NCBI GenBank assembly: GCA_024364735.1
Contig: JAGFNQ010000282.1
Location: 519,733 to 583,732, forward strand
Length of the DNA: 64,000 nt
From: Boesenbergia rotunda
Lineage: Eukaryota; Streptophyta; Magnoliopsida; Zingiberales; Zingiberaceae
Reading direction: 5' to 3'
Of the stretch, positions 1 to 11,507 are shown in pieces. The notes beneath the pieces are model-generated. The model was given only the letters and a program-made list of their open reading frames with translations. It was not told the origin of the DNA and ran no database searches. How positions within the stretch are numbered: position 1 is the first letter of the stretch; the number at the start of each line of letters is the position of its first letter. A program made the translations under genes and the position numbers.

Positions 1-1260
1 AGGAAACTGTTAATTAACAGATTCATAAAGAAACTGTCAATTAACAGATTAATAAGGAAAATATAATATCTAATAATATTTGACGGGGTCAATAATATTT
101 TATTCTCTTTTAGTTATTACTATTCAAAAGGACGGATATGCTTATTTTTTCATACATTTTCTGCTACATTTTCAACATAATTTTTTCTTTTATTCACTAT
201 TCATTTGATCTAAGTATCGGATGGTCTTCGTAGGGACTAGACCGACATCTTCTGACTTCGTGTTAACTTTGGGCAAGAAAACTTCTCTTATTGTGATATG
301 ACGAAAGGAAGGAGCATCCGACCATCATCATCTAAGGAGTATTTGGTTGAAGTTTACAGATATTTATCATATCATAATTGGCATCATCTATGGAACATAG
401 AGCTATGATGTTGACAAAGTGACACTCAAACCAAATGGAGGCTTCACCCCTACTGCTGCTCCATAAGGAGGGGAGGCCCCAATTAATTGCAATGAGCTGG
501 TGAACTGAACCAAGCAACGATGGAGGCGGTACTCCAATAACAAGGTGATCCTAGAGATCATCTTTTGGTCGTTAAAGCTCAGATCTCCCATGGTATTTGT
601 TCCAAAAGCGAACGACGTGAACAACAGGTCCTGGTGGTATGGCCTTGGGTGACGACAAGGGATGCCTGAGCCTAGGTGTCTGCAAGGTTAACACGAGCGT
701 TAAAGGAACATGCCAAAAGGAGTTCCGACGGAGCCCTCTCCGATGCTCAAGTCAGAAAGTCCTTCTAAATAGAAAAAAAATCGGAAAGCAAATTGTGTTC
801 AGAATCCAGATAATTGAGAGACTATTACCTAGGTCCCTTAGCACCATATGTAGTCCCTGTCCCTCTCTTTCGAGCACTCAGACATTATTGTAACCACTTC
901 CCCTATTTCCTGGTGTTACGGGTTGTAACTGTCTGTCAGTTGTTATACGCACGGGGGGTGCTGGTAACTGCCGCTTCCCTGTTTCCATGCGTTATGGGTC
1001 ATAAATGCTTGCTAGCTATTACACACAAGGGGGGTGTTGGTAACCGCCGCTGTGCATATTAAGTTTACCATTACCATTCCATGTTGCTCTGCCTTTTTGT
1101 CACTAAGGCTTTGCCAGTACTCCAAAAATGTTTAGGAACTTCATGAATGAGATCCTGAGTGATAGGCCAACCGAGGCCTAACACTCGGCTGAGCTCTCAG
1201 ACATTTTCCCAACTGAGATCTCTCACTAGGGGTGAACTTCCCAAGTCGGGCTTAGATGTA
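1..1260. other. Unassigned repeat-like sequence, no supported gene
   Basis: I recognise no coding domain here. The first 60 bases hold two near copies of an AACTGT-TAATTAACAG-type motif. Around 945-975 and 1025-1055 a GGGGGGTG-TGGTAAC-GCCGC motif occurs twice, so part of the stretch is internally duplicated. The short frames at 332-624, 639-893 and 814-1062 overlap one another on both strands, lack recognisable domains and are probably chance. Base composition and the GGCCTAACACTCGGCTGAG-type text near 1160-1200 look like LTR or leader sequence of an old retroelement, but I see no LTR termini or primer site to prove it. Confidence 0.35.
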
Positions 1261-1757
1261 TCACTACAAAAAACTAGTTTTTTAGGGACTAAACATTGCA
1301 ACGAATTTTTGTTGTAGCAGATTTGTGATAAAATTTACAACAAAAAAAATATTCGTCCCAAATTAGCAACATAATTTGCAACAAAAAAACTTTGTCACAA
1401 TTTAGCATGGAAAAACTTTTCGTCGCCAAATTCATTGCAATTTGGCTACAAATTTTGTGACGAATAAAATATTAGTTGCCGATTTGCAATGAAATCATAT
1501 TCGTCGCAAAGTCCAATATTATATTACCGGCAAATACTATAAATTTTCCAATGAATTGAATTATTCATTGCAAATTTGCAACAAAATCAAATTCGTCACA
1601 AAAATGCAACGAAATTCACGATGAATATTTTTTGTGAACAATTGCAACGAATTATATTCGTCACAATATTGCAACGTAATATATTTGATGCAAATCTGCA
1701 ACAAATTTTGCAACGGAATTTTCTTCATTGCAAAATTTTAATTTTTTTTAAATAATG

Positions 1758-2728
1758 TAGAAGGTCGTACGGAGGTTGGATTGAGACGAAACAAGTTCCT
1801 ATGGGTCCGTATCAACGTCCCAATCACACTAGCTACCTTAAACATGATTTTTAAGAATAAACTATATTTAATATTTAAAAGAAAAGGTAGGTTAAGAAGT
1901 TGGAAAATTTGATTAAGTTTAGAGGTATAATGTCATTTCATATTACGAAATTTAAAGGTCACTGAATCTCCAACAAAAATCACATTCGTGGCCATCAACA
2001 TGATCATGAGATCGACACGATCTCATAGGAATTTATTTTGTTAAAATCCGAGGTCCATAGGGTGATCTATGAATTTTTAAGAGCCCCTATTTTAAAAAAA
2101 ATAGGGGTTTACAACGATTTTTTTTTCGTTGCAAGGTTTTGCAACAAATTTTATTCATTGGAGATTTACAATGAATAAAATTGGTTGCAAATTTTGATTT
2201 TTTACAAAAAATCAAAAACATATTAAACCGCATAGAATGCCCTATGGACGTTGGATCGAGACAAAACGAGTTCCTATAGGTCCGTATTGACGTCCCAATC
2301 ATACTAGTTGCCTCAACCATGAATTTACCAAATAAATTATTTTTCATATTTAAAAGAATAGGTAAGTCAAGAAGTTGGAAAAATTGATTAAGTTTAGAAG
2401 TATAATGTCGTTTCATATTACGAAATTTGATAGTCACCGAATCTCGGTCAAAAATCCCATTCGAGGCCATCAACATGATTATGAGATCGACACGATCCCA
2501 TAGGAACTTGTTTCATCGAAATCTGAGGTCCGTAGGGCGATCTACAAATTGCAACAACAAAAATTCGTTGCATAGCCTTGCAACGAAAAAAATTCGTTGG
2601 AAAAAATGTGAATAGGTTCGTTGGAAAAAAAATTGTTGCAACGCGTAGAAGGCCCTACGGATGTCGGATTGAGATGAAACAAGTTCCTATGGGTCCGTAT
2701 TGATGTCCTGATCACACTAGTTGCCTCA
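1758..2728. repeat. Tandem ~0.41-0.47 kb units inside the CACTA remnant
   Basis: Three diverged direct repeats start at about 1758, 2231 and 2645. Each begins with a GTAGAAGG-like block followed by GTTCCTATGGGTCCGTAT, and the first two continue through a shared AAGAAGTTGGAAAA and CATCAACATGAT block. Arrays of GCAACGAA-type motifs separate the units. The third is cut after about 80 bases by the copia fragment. This is typical of long internal repeats in non-autonomous CACTA elements, but here they are diverged. Confidence 0.7.
2084..2107. repeat. Perfect 10-bp-arm inverted repeat
   Basis: The arms CCCCTATTTT and AAAATAGGGG are separated by four A residues. The hairpin lies between the first and second tandem unit of the CACTA remnant. 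Its role is unknown. Confidence 0.6.
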
Positions 2729-4240
2729 AATGTCTGGGAGCTAGTAGAATTGACTTCCGAGATAGAATCGATGGATTCTAACCATGTCTGGGAGCTAGTA
2801 GAACCACCCAATGGTGTAAAAGCCATTGAATGCAAGTGGATCTATAAGAGAAAGAGAGGATCAGACGGGAAGGTTGAGACCATCAAAGCAAGGCTTGTTG
2901 TGAAGGGGTACACTCAGAAAGAGGGTGTCAATTATGAGGAGACCATTTCGCCGGTAGCCATACTTAAGTCGATCCGGATTCTCTTATCTATTGCAGCTCA
3001 TATGGACTACGAGGTATGGCAGATAGATGTCAAGACGGCTTTCTTGAACGGAAGTCTTGAGGAGACCATATACATGGAACAACCAGAAGGGTTCATTGCA
3101 AAGGGCAAAGAGCATCTAGTGTGCAAGCTTAATCAATCCATCTATGGATTGAAGCAAGCTTCAAGGTCTTGGAACATCCGCTTTGATGAAGTAATCCAGT
3201 CATATGGATTTACTCAAAGCCCGGATGAGTCGTGTGTATACAAAAGACGTGATGGAAACGTAGTGGTGTTTCTTGTACTTTATGTAGATGACATTTTGTT
3301 AATTGGCAACAATGTCAAAGTGTTATCAGACGTAAGGGTCTGGCTATCAAAGTAGTTTGATATGAAGGACTTAGGAGAAGCGGGACACATTCTTGGGATC
3401 AAGGTCATAAAGGATTGCCAAAAAAGGATGTTGTGCTTATCCCAAGCTTCATATGTTGACACAGTCTTGTCTCGTTTTAGCATGGGAAACTACAAGAAGG
3501 GGTTCCTACCCTTCAGGCATGGAGTTCCTCTATCCAAGGAGATATGTCCGAAAACATCAAAGGAGATAGAGGAAATGAAGGTGATTCCTTATGCTTCGGC
3601 AGTAGGAAGCCTCATGTATGCTATGTTGTGCACGAGACCTGATATCTATTTTGTCATGGGCATGGTTAGCAGATATTAGAGTAACCCTAGACAGGGGCAT
3701 TGGACAACGATAAAGCATATATTGAAATACCTGAGACGGACTAGGGATTATATGCTAGTTTATCGGGCGGACCAATTAGTCCATGTGGGTCTACCTCGGG
3801 GTTTGTGTTTACTTTACGAGGTGGAGCCATTGTCTGGAGGAGTGTCAAGTAGAAGTGTGTGGCGGACTCCACCATGGAAGCTGAATATGTGGCAGCCTCA
3901 GAGGCGGCCAAGGAAGCTGTATGGCCCAGAAACTTCATCATGGACTTGGATGTGATTTTTGGTTTGCCCAGATCTATCACAATCTTTTGTGATAACAGTG
4001 GTGCAGTTGCAAACTCGAAGGAACCACGAGTCCATAAGGTGAGTAAACACATAGAGCGCAAGTACCACCTGATACAAGAAATCGTAAAGCGATGAGAAGT
4101 GGCTGTCGCCAAGATTGCATCAGAGGACAACCTGACAGATCTTTTCACGAAAGCTCTTCCAGCTAGAGCTTTTGATCGGCATGTGGAGGATATGGGAGTC
4201 AGATGTATGGTAGTGAGAGAACAACAATGTCTTTAAGTAT
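2729..4240 (+). pseudogene. Ty1/copia pol fragment (RT-RNase H), Tork/Angela-like
   Basis: This is the reverse transcriptase and RNase H part of a copia polyprotein; gag, protease and integrase are missing at the 5' side. Visible motifs are the VWELVEPP linker before RT, QIDVKTAFLNG, SIYGLKQASRSWN, the catalytic YVDDILLIGN box (about 3280-3310), DMKDLGEAGHILGI, and the RNase H blocks ADSTMEAEYVAASEAAKE and CDNSGAVA. It is inactive: in-frame stops lie at 3353-3355, 3677-3679 and 4093-4095, and the reading frame is lost around 3770-3860. The left edge carries an in-frame duplication of the VWELVE segment (2731-2749 and 2785-2805). A purine-rich tract ending AAGTGGGAGAT precedes the LTR at 4252. 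The family also occurs inverted at 7011-8280. Confidence 0.85.
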
Positions 4241-4251
4241 AAGTGGGAGAT

Positions 4252-5860
4252 TGTAAGATGTGTATACTGAAAGCCATGACTTTTTATATATGAACATCAT
4301 TATTATGAAAAGAGAATCACAACTACACTAGGTGTCTGTTTACATTAGTACATGCATGAAGTCCAATATTACGTATTGTAGATAACATGGTGTGTGGTGA
4401 CACACGGAAGATCGTGTTATCAGTTCCCTACCTAGTATAAGTAGAGGCTCACAACCGAGATGGAATTGGACAACCCATCGGAATGGTTGTAGTGTAATTA
4501 TGTGTGGTTGGTCTTGACCATAGAATTACACTAGTGTGCTATGAGTACATTGAGCAGGACCAAAACCCGAGGTTATCCAATTTATACTGACCTGATAATT
4601 GGATAGGACCTCAGTTTATATTATGGAGTACGATTCTGAAATAATAACGGGCATATATTATTAATTATTATTTATTTAATTTACCAATGGGCAAGATCTA
4701 TTTTGTTAGATCGATAGACTCGGTAAGTTGGGAGACAATATTAATAATATAATTTGCCATTGATTATTGACAGAATCCATGTCCTGGTGAGTCAGGATGA
4801 TGATGCCCCCTTGATGAGCTCAAAAGGTTCATCGTGCTAAACCCTGCAGGTGGATTTGATCCAGCACGTTGATAAGGTTGAGTGGTACTAGTCAAGGACT
4901 CAGAGGTTAATTAATTTAAATTGTCAGTAATTTAATTAATTAACGGGCATTCGAGATCTTAAATACAGGGGGATGGATGACTCGTAATATGTGGAGCCCA
5001 TATGAAAATATGGGGTTGGTGCCGAAGTTCAATTAAGATCCTTTAGTGGAATGGATCTTAATTAATGGATCGGGTTTAGATCCATTAGTGGGCCTAGATC
5101 CAACTCCTCCTCTTGGTCCCTACCTTAGCCCTTTATATACCCAAGGAGATCAAGAAAAGGCTTAATCCAAGAGGTGATACCCTAGGCTGTCTCTTCTTTT
5201 CTCTCTCTCCTATTCTCCCCTAGGGCTTTCGGCCGGCAGCAAGGAGAAGAGATTTGTTCTCTTCGGTCCATCTTCTTCCCTCCACCAAGCTTCGGCTGAG
5301 ACACACAAAGACAAGGCAGAGGAGTCCTCTACCTTTTGTGATACTCACCGAGAGTGGAGAGGCTGCCGACGGCCGGTGGGAGGCGGCTCAACCACACCTT
5401 GCGGCGACGCCGCAAGGATTGAGGGAGAGGGTGAGTTCAGGCTGTTTGGGAAAGGAAGAAGGAGAATTTTCTCCTTTTTATCTTCTTCTCCTTCGTCTCA
5501 AGGTGAGAAGTCGGTCCGGAGGCCTTGGTCCAGCTCCAGTGGACGGCAACGCAAAGGGAGAGGAAGAAGGGGCCGACGGCTAGGGAAACACTAGGTTGGG
5601 GTTTTCCTTTTTTGGCCAAGGTGAGAAGAAGAGCTCTTTTGGAGCCCTTGGTGATCTCGGTTCGTGGTAGATAATCGCCCACATGACGTCCATGAAGGGA
5701 GGGACATAAGGTAGAAGACCGCGAGATGATCGGAAAGGTATATCTATGCTCCTTTGTTTAACCTTATGTCAATTATGTGTCATGATCGTATGCCTCGTTA
5801 TTTTATGTTTGATAATTTATTATTTTGATTTCATATCATGATGAATAAATTGTTAACTGG
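4252..5860 (+). repeat. 3' LTR of the copia fragment
   Basis: The LTR starts TGTAAGATGTGTATACTG directly after the polypurine tract. A TATA-like CTTTATATAC lies near 5141, followed by a pyrimidine-rich leader-like region and a G/C-rich stretch. The short frames at 5254-5682 fall in this R/U5-type region and are not genes. The 3' boundary is uncertain: I see no unambiguous TG...CA end or target duplication, and 5860 is an estimate within roughly 50 bases. Confidence 0.65.
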
Positions 5861-6110
5861 ACCCCGACCATAAACAGAAAAGTCGGCGATCAACTCGTCA
5901 CCTTTTCCATGGTCGAACGGTCAAGCAAATTACAAAGCTAATTTTGGTAATTGGCTAAGTTGTAATTTTGATCGTTCGATACGGCACGAGACGGTCGATG
6001 GGAGACGGGTTTCCACTCGGATTAATTTTTAATCCGAAGACGTGGAGAGGTCTCTCGGATCGACCAGGTATTCACTGAGGAAACTCGCCAAGCCATACCC
6101 TACATTGGTT
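5861..6110. other. Spacer between the two inverted copia LTRs
   Basis: About 250 bases separate the recognisable parts of the facing LTRs. It contains a CGGATTAATTTTTAATCCG palindrome near 6018-6036 and no coding domain. It could be the U5 end of either LTR that has no counterpart in the other, or a short host remnant. Confidence 0.4.
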
Positions 6111-7010
6111 TCATGGCTTAATGAGGTATATATAGGCTACAATAGGGTCTATGAGGAGGAGTTGGTTTTGGTCTCCAAATGGATCCTAAACCACCCATTA
6201 ATGATAACCCGCTCCACTAATGGGTTATCATTGAACAACTGCACCAACCCCATAAATAAATATGGGCTCCACCATATTATGTGTACATAATCTCCTCGTG
6301 TTTAAGATCTTGCATGCCCATTAATTAATTAAATTACTGACAATTTAATTAATTAATATCTAACTCCATGAGTAGTACCACTCAACCTTATCATCATGTC
6401 GGACCAAGTCCACCTGCAGGATTTACATGATGAACATTATGAGCTCCTCAAGGGGACATCATCATCCTAACGCATTAGGACACGACTTTCTTTTATAATC
6501 AACGGTACACCTTGTAAATAATATTATTTCTCAATTTACCGGGCCTATCGATTTAACGAATAAATCTCGCCTATTGGCAAATTAAAGAAATAAATATTAA
6601 GTGCATGTGTCCGTTATTATATCGGGATTAAGAGCATATACATCATAATATCTGAAATCTTATTTGATTATATAGTCAGTATAAATCGGATCACCTATAA
6701 TCGGTCCTGCTCAATACACACAAAGTGCGCTAGTATAATTCTATAGTCAAGATAGACTATTACCAAATTATACTACAACCATTCCAATGGTTTGTCCAAA
6801 TCCATCTCGGTTGTGAGCCTCTACTTATACTCTATAAGGGACTGATAACATGATCTTCTATTTGTCACCACACACCATGTAATCTACAATGTAGAGTATT
6901 GGACAATTAGCATATATATCAAATATAAAATGCAAACAATGATCATGTGATTCTTATTCCAAAATTAGATGTTCATACAAAAAGCTAGGCTTATAGTATA
7001 CATCCTAACA
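6111..7010 (-). repeat. Truncated LTR of the inverted copia copy
   Basis: Read on the minus strand the LTR begins TGTTAGGATGTATACTATAA at 7010 and matches the plus-strand LTR at 4252 in order: the AATTAATTAATTTAAATTGTC block, the AGTGGTACTACTC block, the ATGGGGTTGGTG block and the TATA region (TATATATAC at about 6125-6135). Homology fades below about 6110, so the R/U5 end appears lost. Confidence 0.7.
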
Positions 7011-8280
7011 ATCTCCCACTTATACAAAAAGACTATGCTGCCATCAAACTGTCATACATCTGATTCACATCCCCTCCACATGCCTATCATAAACTCTCAC
7101 TGGAAGGGCCTAAGTGATAGAATCTGCCAGGTTATTCTCCGTTGCAATCTAGGCGGCAACTACTTCTCCTCACTTTACGATCTCTCGTATCAGGTGGTAC
7201 TTGCGCTCTATGTGTTTACTCGCCTTATGGGCTCGTGATTCCTTCTAGTTTGCTACTGCACCACTATTATCACAATAAATTGTGATAGCTTTGGGTAAAC
7301 CAGGAATTACATCCAAGTCCATTAAGAAGTTTCTGAGCCATACAATTTCCTTGGCTGCCTCAAAGGCTGCCACATACTCAGCTTCCATGGTGGAGTCTGC
7401 AACGCATTTCTGCTTGATACTCCTCCATACTATTGCTCCACCTCCCAAAGTAAACACATACCCCTAGGTAGACTTACTGTTATCCCTATCTGATTGGGAA
7501 TTAGAATCCGTGTAACTCACAGGAAGCAATTGGTCTGCCTGGTAAACTAGCATATAATTGCTAGTCCTTTTCAGGTACTTTAATATATGCTTTACCGCAG
7601 TCCAATGTTCTTATCCTAGATTACTCTGATATCTGCTAACCATGCCCACGGCAAAAAAGATATCCGATCTTGTATATAACATAGCATACATTAGGCTTCC
7701 TACAGCCGAAGCATAAGGAACCACCTTCATCTCCTCTATCTCCTTTGATGTTTTAGGACACATCTCCTTAGATAGAGGAACTCCATGCCTGAAAGGTAGA
7801 AAACCTTTCTTGGAGTTTTCCATGCTAAAACGAGCTAGGACAGTGTCTATGTATGATGATTGAGATAAGCACAACATCCTTTTCTTGTGATCTCTTATAA
7901 CTTTGATCCCAAGGATGTGCCCTGCTTCTCCCAAGTCCTTCATATCAAACTGTTTGGACAACCATATCCTTACATCTGACAACACTTTGACATTGTTTCC
8001 AATGAGCAGAATGTCATCTACGTATAGTACAAGAAATACCACTACATTTCTGCCACACCTCTTGTATACACAAGACTCATCCGGACATTGAATAAATCCA
8101 TAAGACTGGATCACCTCATCAAACTGGATGTTCCAAGATCGTGAAGCTTGCTTCAATCCATAAATGGACCGATTAAGCTTACACACAAGATACTCTTTGC
8201 CCTTTTCAATGAAATCCTCTGGTTGCTTCATATAGATGTTTTCCTCAAGACATATGTTAAGGAAAGCTGTCTTGACATCC
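7011..8280 (-). pseudogene. Inverted Ty1/copia pol fragment (RT-RNase H)
   Basis: This minus-strand copy is from the same family as 2729-4240. It reads DVKTAFLN, SIYGLKQASRSWN, YVDDILLIGN, DMKDLGEAGHILGI and CTRSD-like blocks over 7611-8280, then RNase H (VADSTMEAEYVAAFEAAKE, YCDNSGAVAN) at 7245-7457. RT is open for 206 codons; the link to RNase H is broken by a stop and frame changes around 7460-7615. The 5' part of pol is missing: homology ends at about 8280, a few bases before a Sirevirus-like LTR. A tract reading AAGTGGGAGAT on the minus strand adjoins the LTR at 7010. Confidence 0.85.
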
Positions 8281-8292
8281 GTTAAGGAAAGA

Positions 8293-9848
8293 TGTTGTAG
8301 GACCGGTGCCGTTGATAGAGGGGGGCTGAATATCGACCTTGAAAAACTTTGTTAAACACTCGTCGATCATTCTAGACTCAGAGCATTAGTGCAGCGGAAA
8401 AGTAAAACAGAACGAATAAGACAAATAGACACAGCAGACACGCGGGATTTATTTACTTGGTTCCCGACCCCCCTGGGTCAGTACGTCCAAGGCCTATGTA
8501 CTCGACGTGAGTCCACTATTGGTTTCCTTTCCGAAATTTCCAGAGGAGGAGTAAACCCGTCTTACAGTGCAGAAGTACAATCAAAAAGATAATTAATTAC
8601 GTGCGGAATAGTAAAAGCAAACCGAACAACAAGGATATGAAACTCGGCCGATCTGGACCTCCGAAGTGCCGCGCACTTCCTCCTGGAGCCTCCCAGTCGT
8701 AGAGCCTCATCTTTAGCGTTTTATCGTCAGTCAGAACGTTCAAAATGGATCTCAAAAGGTGTGTTATGAAGCCTTGGGGTCGAGCCCCTTTTATAGTGCT
8801 CCTGGGGGCGCCTGGGACATCGGGGGCGCCTGACACGTGCCTTCAAATCGGAGAAACTTCATCCGTAGCTTGGTCAATGCTTATCCCCTTCGAATCGGCC
8901 TCTGGAGCTGACTGGGGCCTTCGGGACCTCCTGGGCGCCCAGCTTGACTTGGTCCGCTGGCTTCCTGGCTGATTTGCTTCGATTACCTCTTTGGCTTTGA
9001 CCTTGGGCGCCCGGGACCTCCCGGGCGCCTAGCCCAGTGTGGTTTCGAAGCATCCTCGCTTCTGTGCTTGTTTGGCTTTGATCTTGGGTGCCCGGGACCT
9101 CCCGGGCGCCTAGCCCAGCTGCCTGCTCCTTTCCTTTGAGGCGTTCTAAGCTGCAGAAACACACTCATTCGGTCCCTGCATACAAGGTTAGTTCCAAAAC
9201 AAACAAAGCTAGAATATTAGTCCTAAGTACTTGGTTCTGACTTCAGATTTCCACGAAACCCTAGGTCGAACTGACACAAGTTCTCACCCCCGAGAACGCG
9301 CCTTTCACCTACTCCTTTCCAGAGACGGTTGCCACCCAGCCCTTCGGGTGGACTTTTGCTTAGCTTCCGATATTTTCGGATCTCGAGACGTCCGAACCCT
9401 GACCCATCTCTACTTCTGTCCTTAGTCATCGCTCAGCTAAGTTGCTCAATCCCTTGGACCAAGATTTCATGCCCAAACCCTAAGTCCAGGACTTCGGTGC
9501 CCAACCCTCGGTCAGGTCTTCGTGCCCAATTCCTCAAACCAGATCTTCGGTGCCCAACCCTCGACCAGGTCTTCTTGCCCAGTCCTCGACCAGGACTTAG
9601 TGCCCACCTTCCAAGCAGGTCTTCGGTGCCTTGCCCTTTGCCAGGACTTAGTGCCCAGCTTCCGAGCAGGTCTTAGTGCCCAGCTTCACTCACCAGGTCT
9701 TAGTGCCTAGGTTAATCTAGGATTTTGGTTCACTTTGGTTACTCCTCCTTTGCTCACCCTCCCTTGTTCTATGTATCACTGACTTAAGTGTATTGTCAGA
9801 CATTAAAACACTTACAGGAGGACATCATTGATGCAACTTGCACCAACA
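8293..9848 (-). repeat. Sirevirus-like 3' LTR
   Basis: On the minus strand this is a 1556-base unit from TGTTGGTGCAAGTTGCATC (9848) to CCGGTCCTACAACA (8293). The internal polypurine tract (AAAAAGGGGGAGAT) adjoins 9848, so this is the 3' LTR. A CTATAAAAGGGG promoter box is at about 8786-8797, upstream GGCGCC-rich repeats lie at 8800-9120, and a minisatellite of CTCGACCAGGTCTT/GTGCCCA text lies at 9440-9710. The C/T-rich GATATTCAGCCCCCCTC end (about 8317-8335) is shared with the LTRs at 39202 and 47701. The flank 8288-8292 (AAAGA) would be the target duplication, but the other side is not available. Confidence 0.75.
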
Positions 9849-10364
9849 ATCTCCCCCTTTTTGATGTTTGACAATATCTTAAGTTAGATTGGCTGAAAGG
9901 GCAAAATTACTATCCTTGGGATCAAAAGAAAATAAAAAATTGATATAAGTTTTGAAAATATATTTTGATCTTTGGGAGAAAATTATTTTCTAACATAAGC
10001 TCACTCTCCCCTTTTTGAAAAAAATATTTTGATTTTGATTGATCCTTCTGGAAGACACCAAAAATTATTTTGTAACATAAGCATACCTCTCCCCCTTTGT
10101 TATACATCAAAAATCACCAGAAATTCTTGCGCCAACAATGAGAACATTTGAAAATACTTAGTATAAGTTTTTGAAAGCATAGCATAAAACTAAGTACTTA
10201 AGTATTTTGAACTCAGAAAACTTAAACAATATTGCCTTTTTTTGAGAAAATACCATATTTTTGAAAGAATACTATGAGCTTTGAAAGGTACAAATACTTC
10301 TAAAAAATGATCTTTGAAACATGCACGTACTTTAAAAGATATTATGAATTTTGAGAAGTACAAG
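9849..10364 (-). mobile_element. 3' internal region of the Sirevirus-like element with repeated polypurine tracts
   Basis: This non-coding sequence follows the LTR in the 5' direction of the minus-strand element. Several C/T-rich stretches (CTCCCCCTTTTTGATG at 9851, CTCTCCCCTTTTT near 10003, CTCTCCCCCTTTG near 10087) read as repeated polypurine tracts on the element strand, a known Sirevirus trait. The rest is A/T-rich. It ends abruptly at a gypsy LTR at 10365, taken as an insertion site. Confidence 0.6.
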
Positions 10365-11393
10365 TGTGACGAACCGCCTTCTTAACTTCTCTCTCTCTTC
10401 CTTAAGGCGGGCGCCACATTTACTTAACCTTACCTTTACCGTATTCATAGCCTTAGGTTACGACTACTTGACTTCCCTTAACTTGCTCTGATTTTTTTTT
10501 CTTTTTTTTTTCCAAAAAACCAACTTTTTAAATAAACTTTCATTTTATTTGCTTTATAAGGATTTAACCCCCTAGACCTCTTAGTTGTAAAACTGAAGCA
10601 CTAACCATCTGCTCTACAACACTTTCTTTTCAATGGTAGCAGTCGACTGCTAAATAGCCAGTCGACTGGTATCGGCCACAGAAACTTTCTGTGCCCGGCA
10701 CCAGTCGATTGGTCTCATGGCAGTCGACTAGTGCATCGAACAGAAGGTTCTGTTCGATATCACAGTCGACTGGTTCTGAACCAGTAGACTGGAACGCCTG
10801 AAAACTGCAGTTTCAGACCTGAGAACTCCTTCCAAGGGTCCATAATTCATACTCTTCCAATGCATATAATGAAACAACTCCAAAACTAAACTCCATACTA
10901 GTTTTATAAGCATCTTAACAACTCAAAACGAATCTAATAACTTGAAATTAGGATTTCTACGAAATTTAACAAACTTATCAAAACACATGCAATCCCTACT
11001 AACTTTGTACCCAACTTTGACTCCATGTAAAGTTTAAATAAGGTGATCACATCCTACCAATCCAAAACATCAACCATGAGTTTCTATAAATCAAAACGCC
11101 TCTAAGACTTATCCCAAAGATCACTTCCACGGTTCCGCCGCCACTGAACATCAATGCAAGTCTCGTTCGCCTCCATAGCTTATGCTTTTTCTTTACCTTT
11201 ATCTGCAATAGAAGGAAATGCAACTAATAAGCGAATTGCTTAGTAAGTAAATCCTAACTCACAAATCCATGTTATCGATAATAAACATGCTCATTTCAAA
11301 GAATACTTGCTTCAAAATACATGCACTTGGAAATATTTGCACATGGGAACTTTCATACACCTATCAATCTCAATCATGCTTGAAAACATTTAC
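10365..11393 (-). repeat. Tekay-like gypsy LTR, older copy, first part
   Basis: On the minus strand this runs into ...GGTTCGTCACA at 10365 and matches the 3' half of the LTR at 11394-13530: the TTAAGG-rich end, a poly-A tract, a tRNA-like block (about 10560-10620), the CAGTCGACTG palindrome region (10640-10800) and the GGCGGCGGAACCGTGG block (around 11125-11145). It is clearly more diverged than the plus-strand copies. The LTR is interrupted at 11393 by the complete element and resumes at 20725. Confidence 0.8.
11389..11393. repeat. Target-site duplication TTTAC (left)
   Basis: TTTAC lies immediately before the LTR start at 11394 and is repeated exactly at 20725-20729 after the 3' LTR. Five bases is the normal gypsy duplication length. 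Confidence 0.9.
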
Positions 11394-11507
11394 TGTAACA
11401 CCCAATAATTTCCTGGTATTATTAGGGATTTTTTAGGAATTTTTCTAGAATTTTTCGGAATATTATAGCATTTTTCGGAATGATTAAAAAAAAAACCTTT
11501 AAAGGGG

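Larger units (their letters stand above)
1262..2728. mobile_element. CACTA (En/Spm-like) transposon end, truncated
   Basis: The segment opens with CACTACAAAAAACTAG, the terminal signature of plant CACTA DNA transposons. It is followed by dense subterminal motifs of the GCAACGAATTTT / TTCGTCGCAAA kind in both orientations over about 450 bases, as expected for subterminal transposase-binding repeats. No transposase coding is visible. The opposite terminus (a TTTTTTGTAGTG end) was not found: the element stops at about 2728, where copia pol sequence begins. It is therefore a one-ended remnant cut by, or recombined with, the copia fragment. The class assignment rests on the terminus and subterminal repeats only. 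Confidence 0.65.

Noticed and set aside
403..624. 73-codon minus-strand frame as a small gene
   Set aside because: It overlaps another frame, has no recognisable domain and sits in repeat-like sequence; evidence is insufficient.
5254..5682. Overlapping frames on both strands up to 109 codons
   Set aside because: G/C-rich R/U5 region of a copia LTR; frames overlap each other and lack domains.
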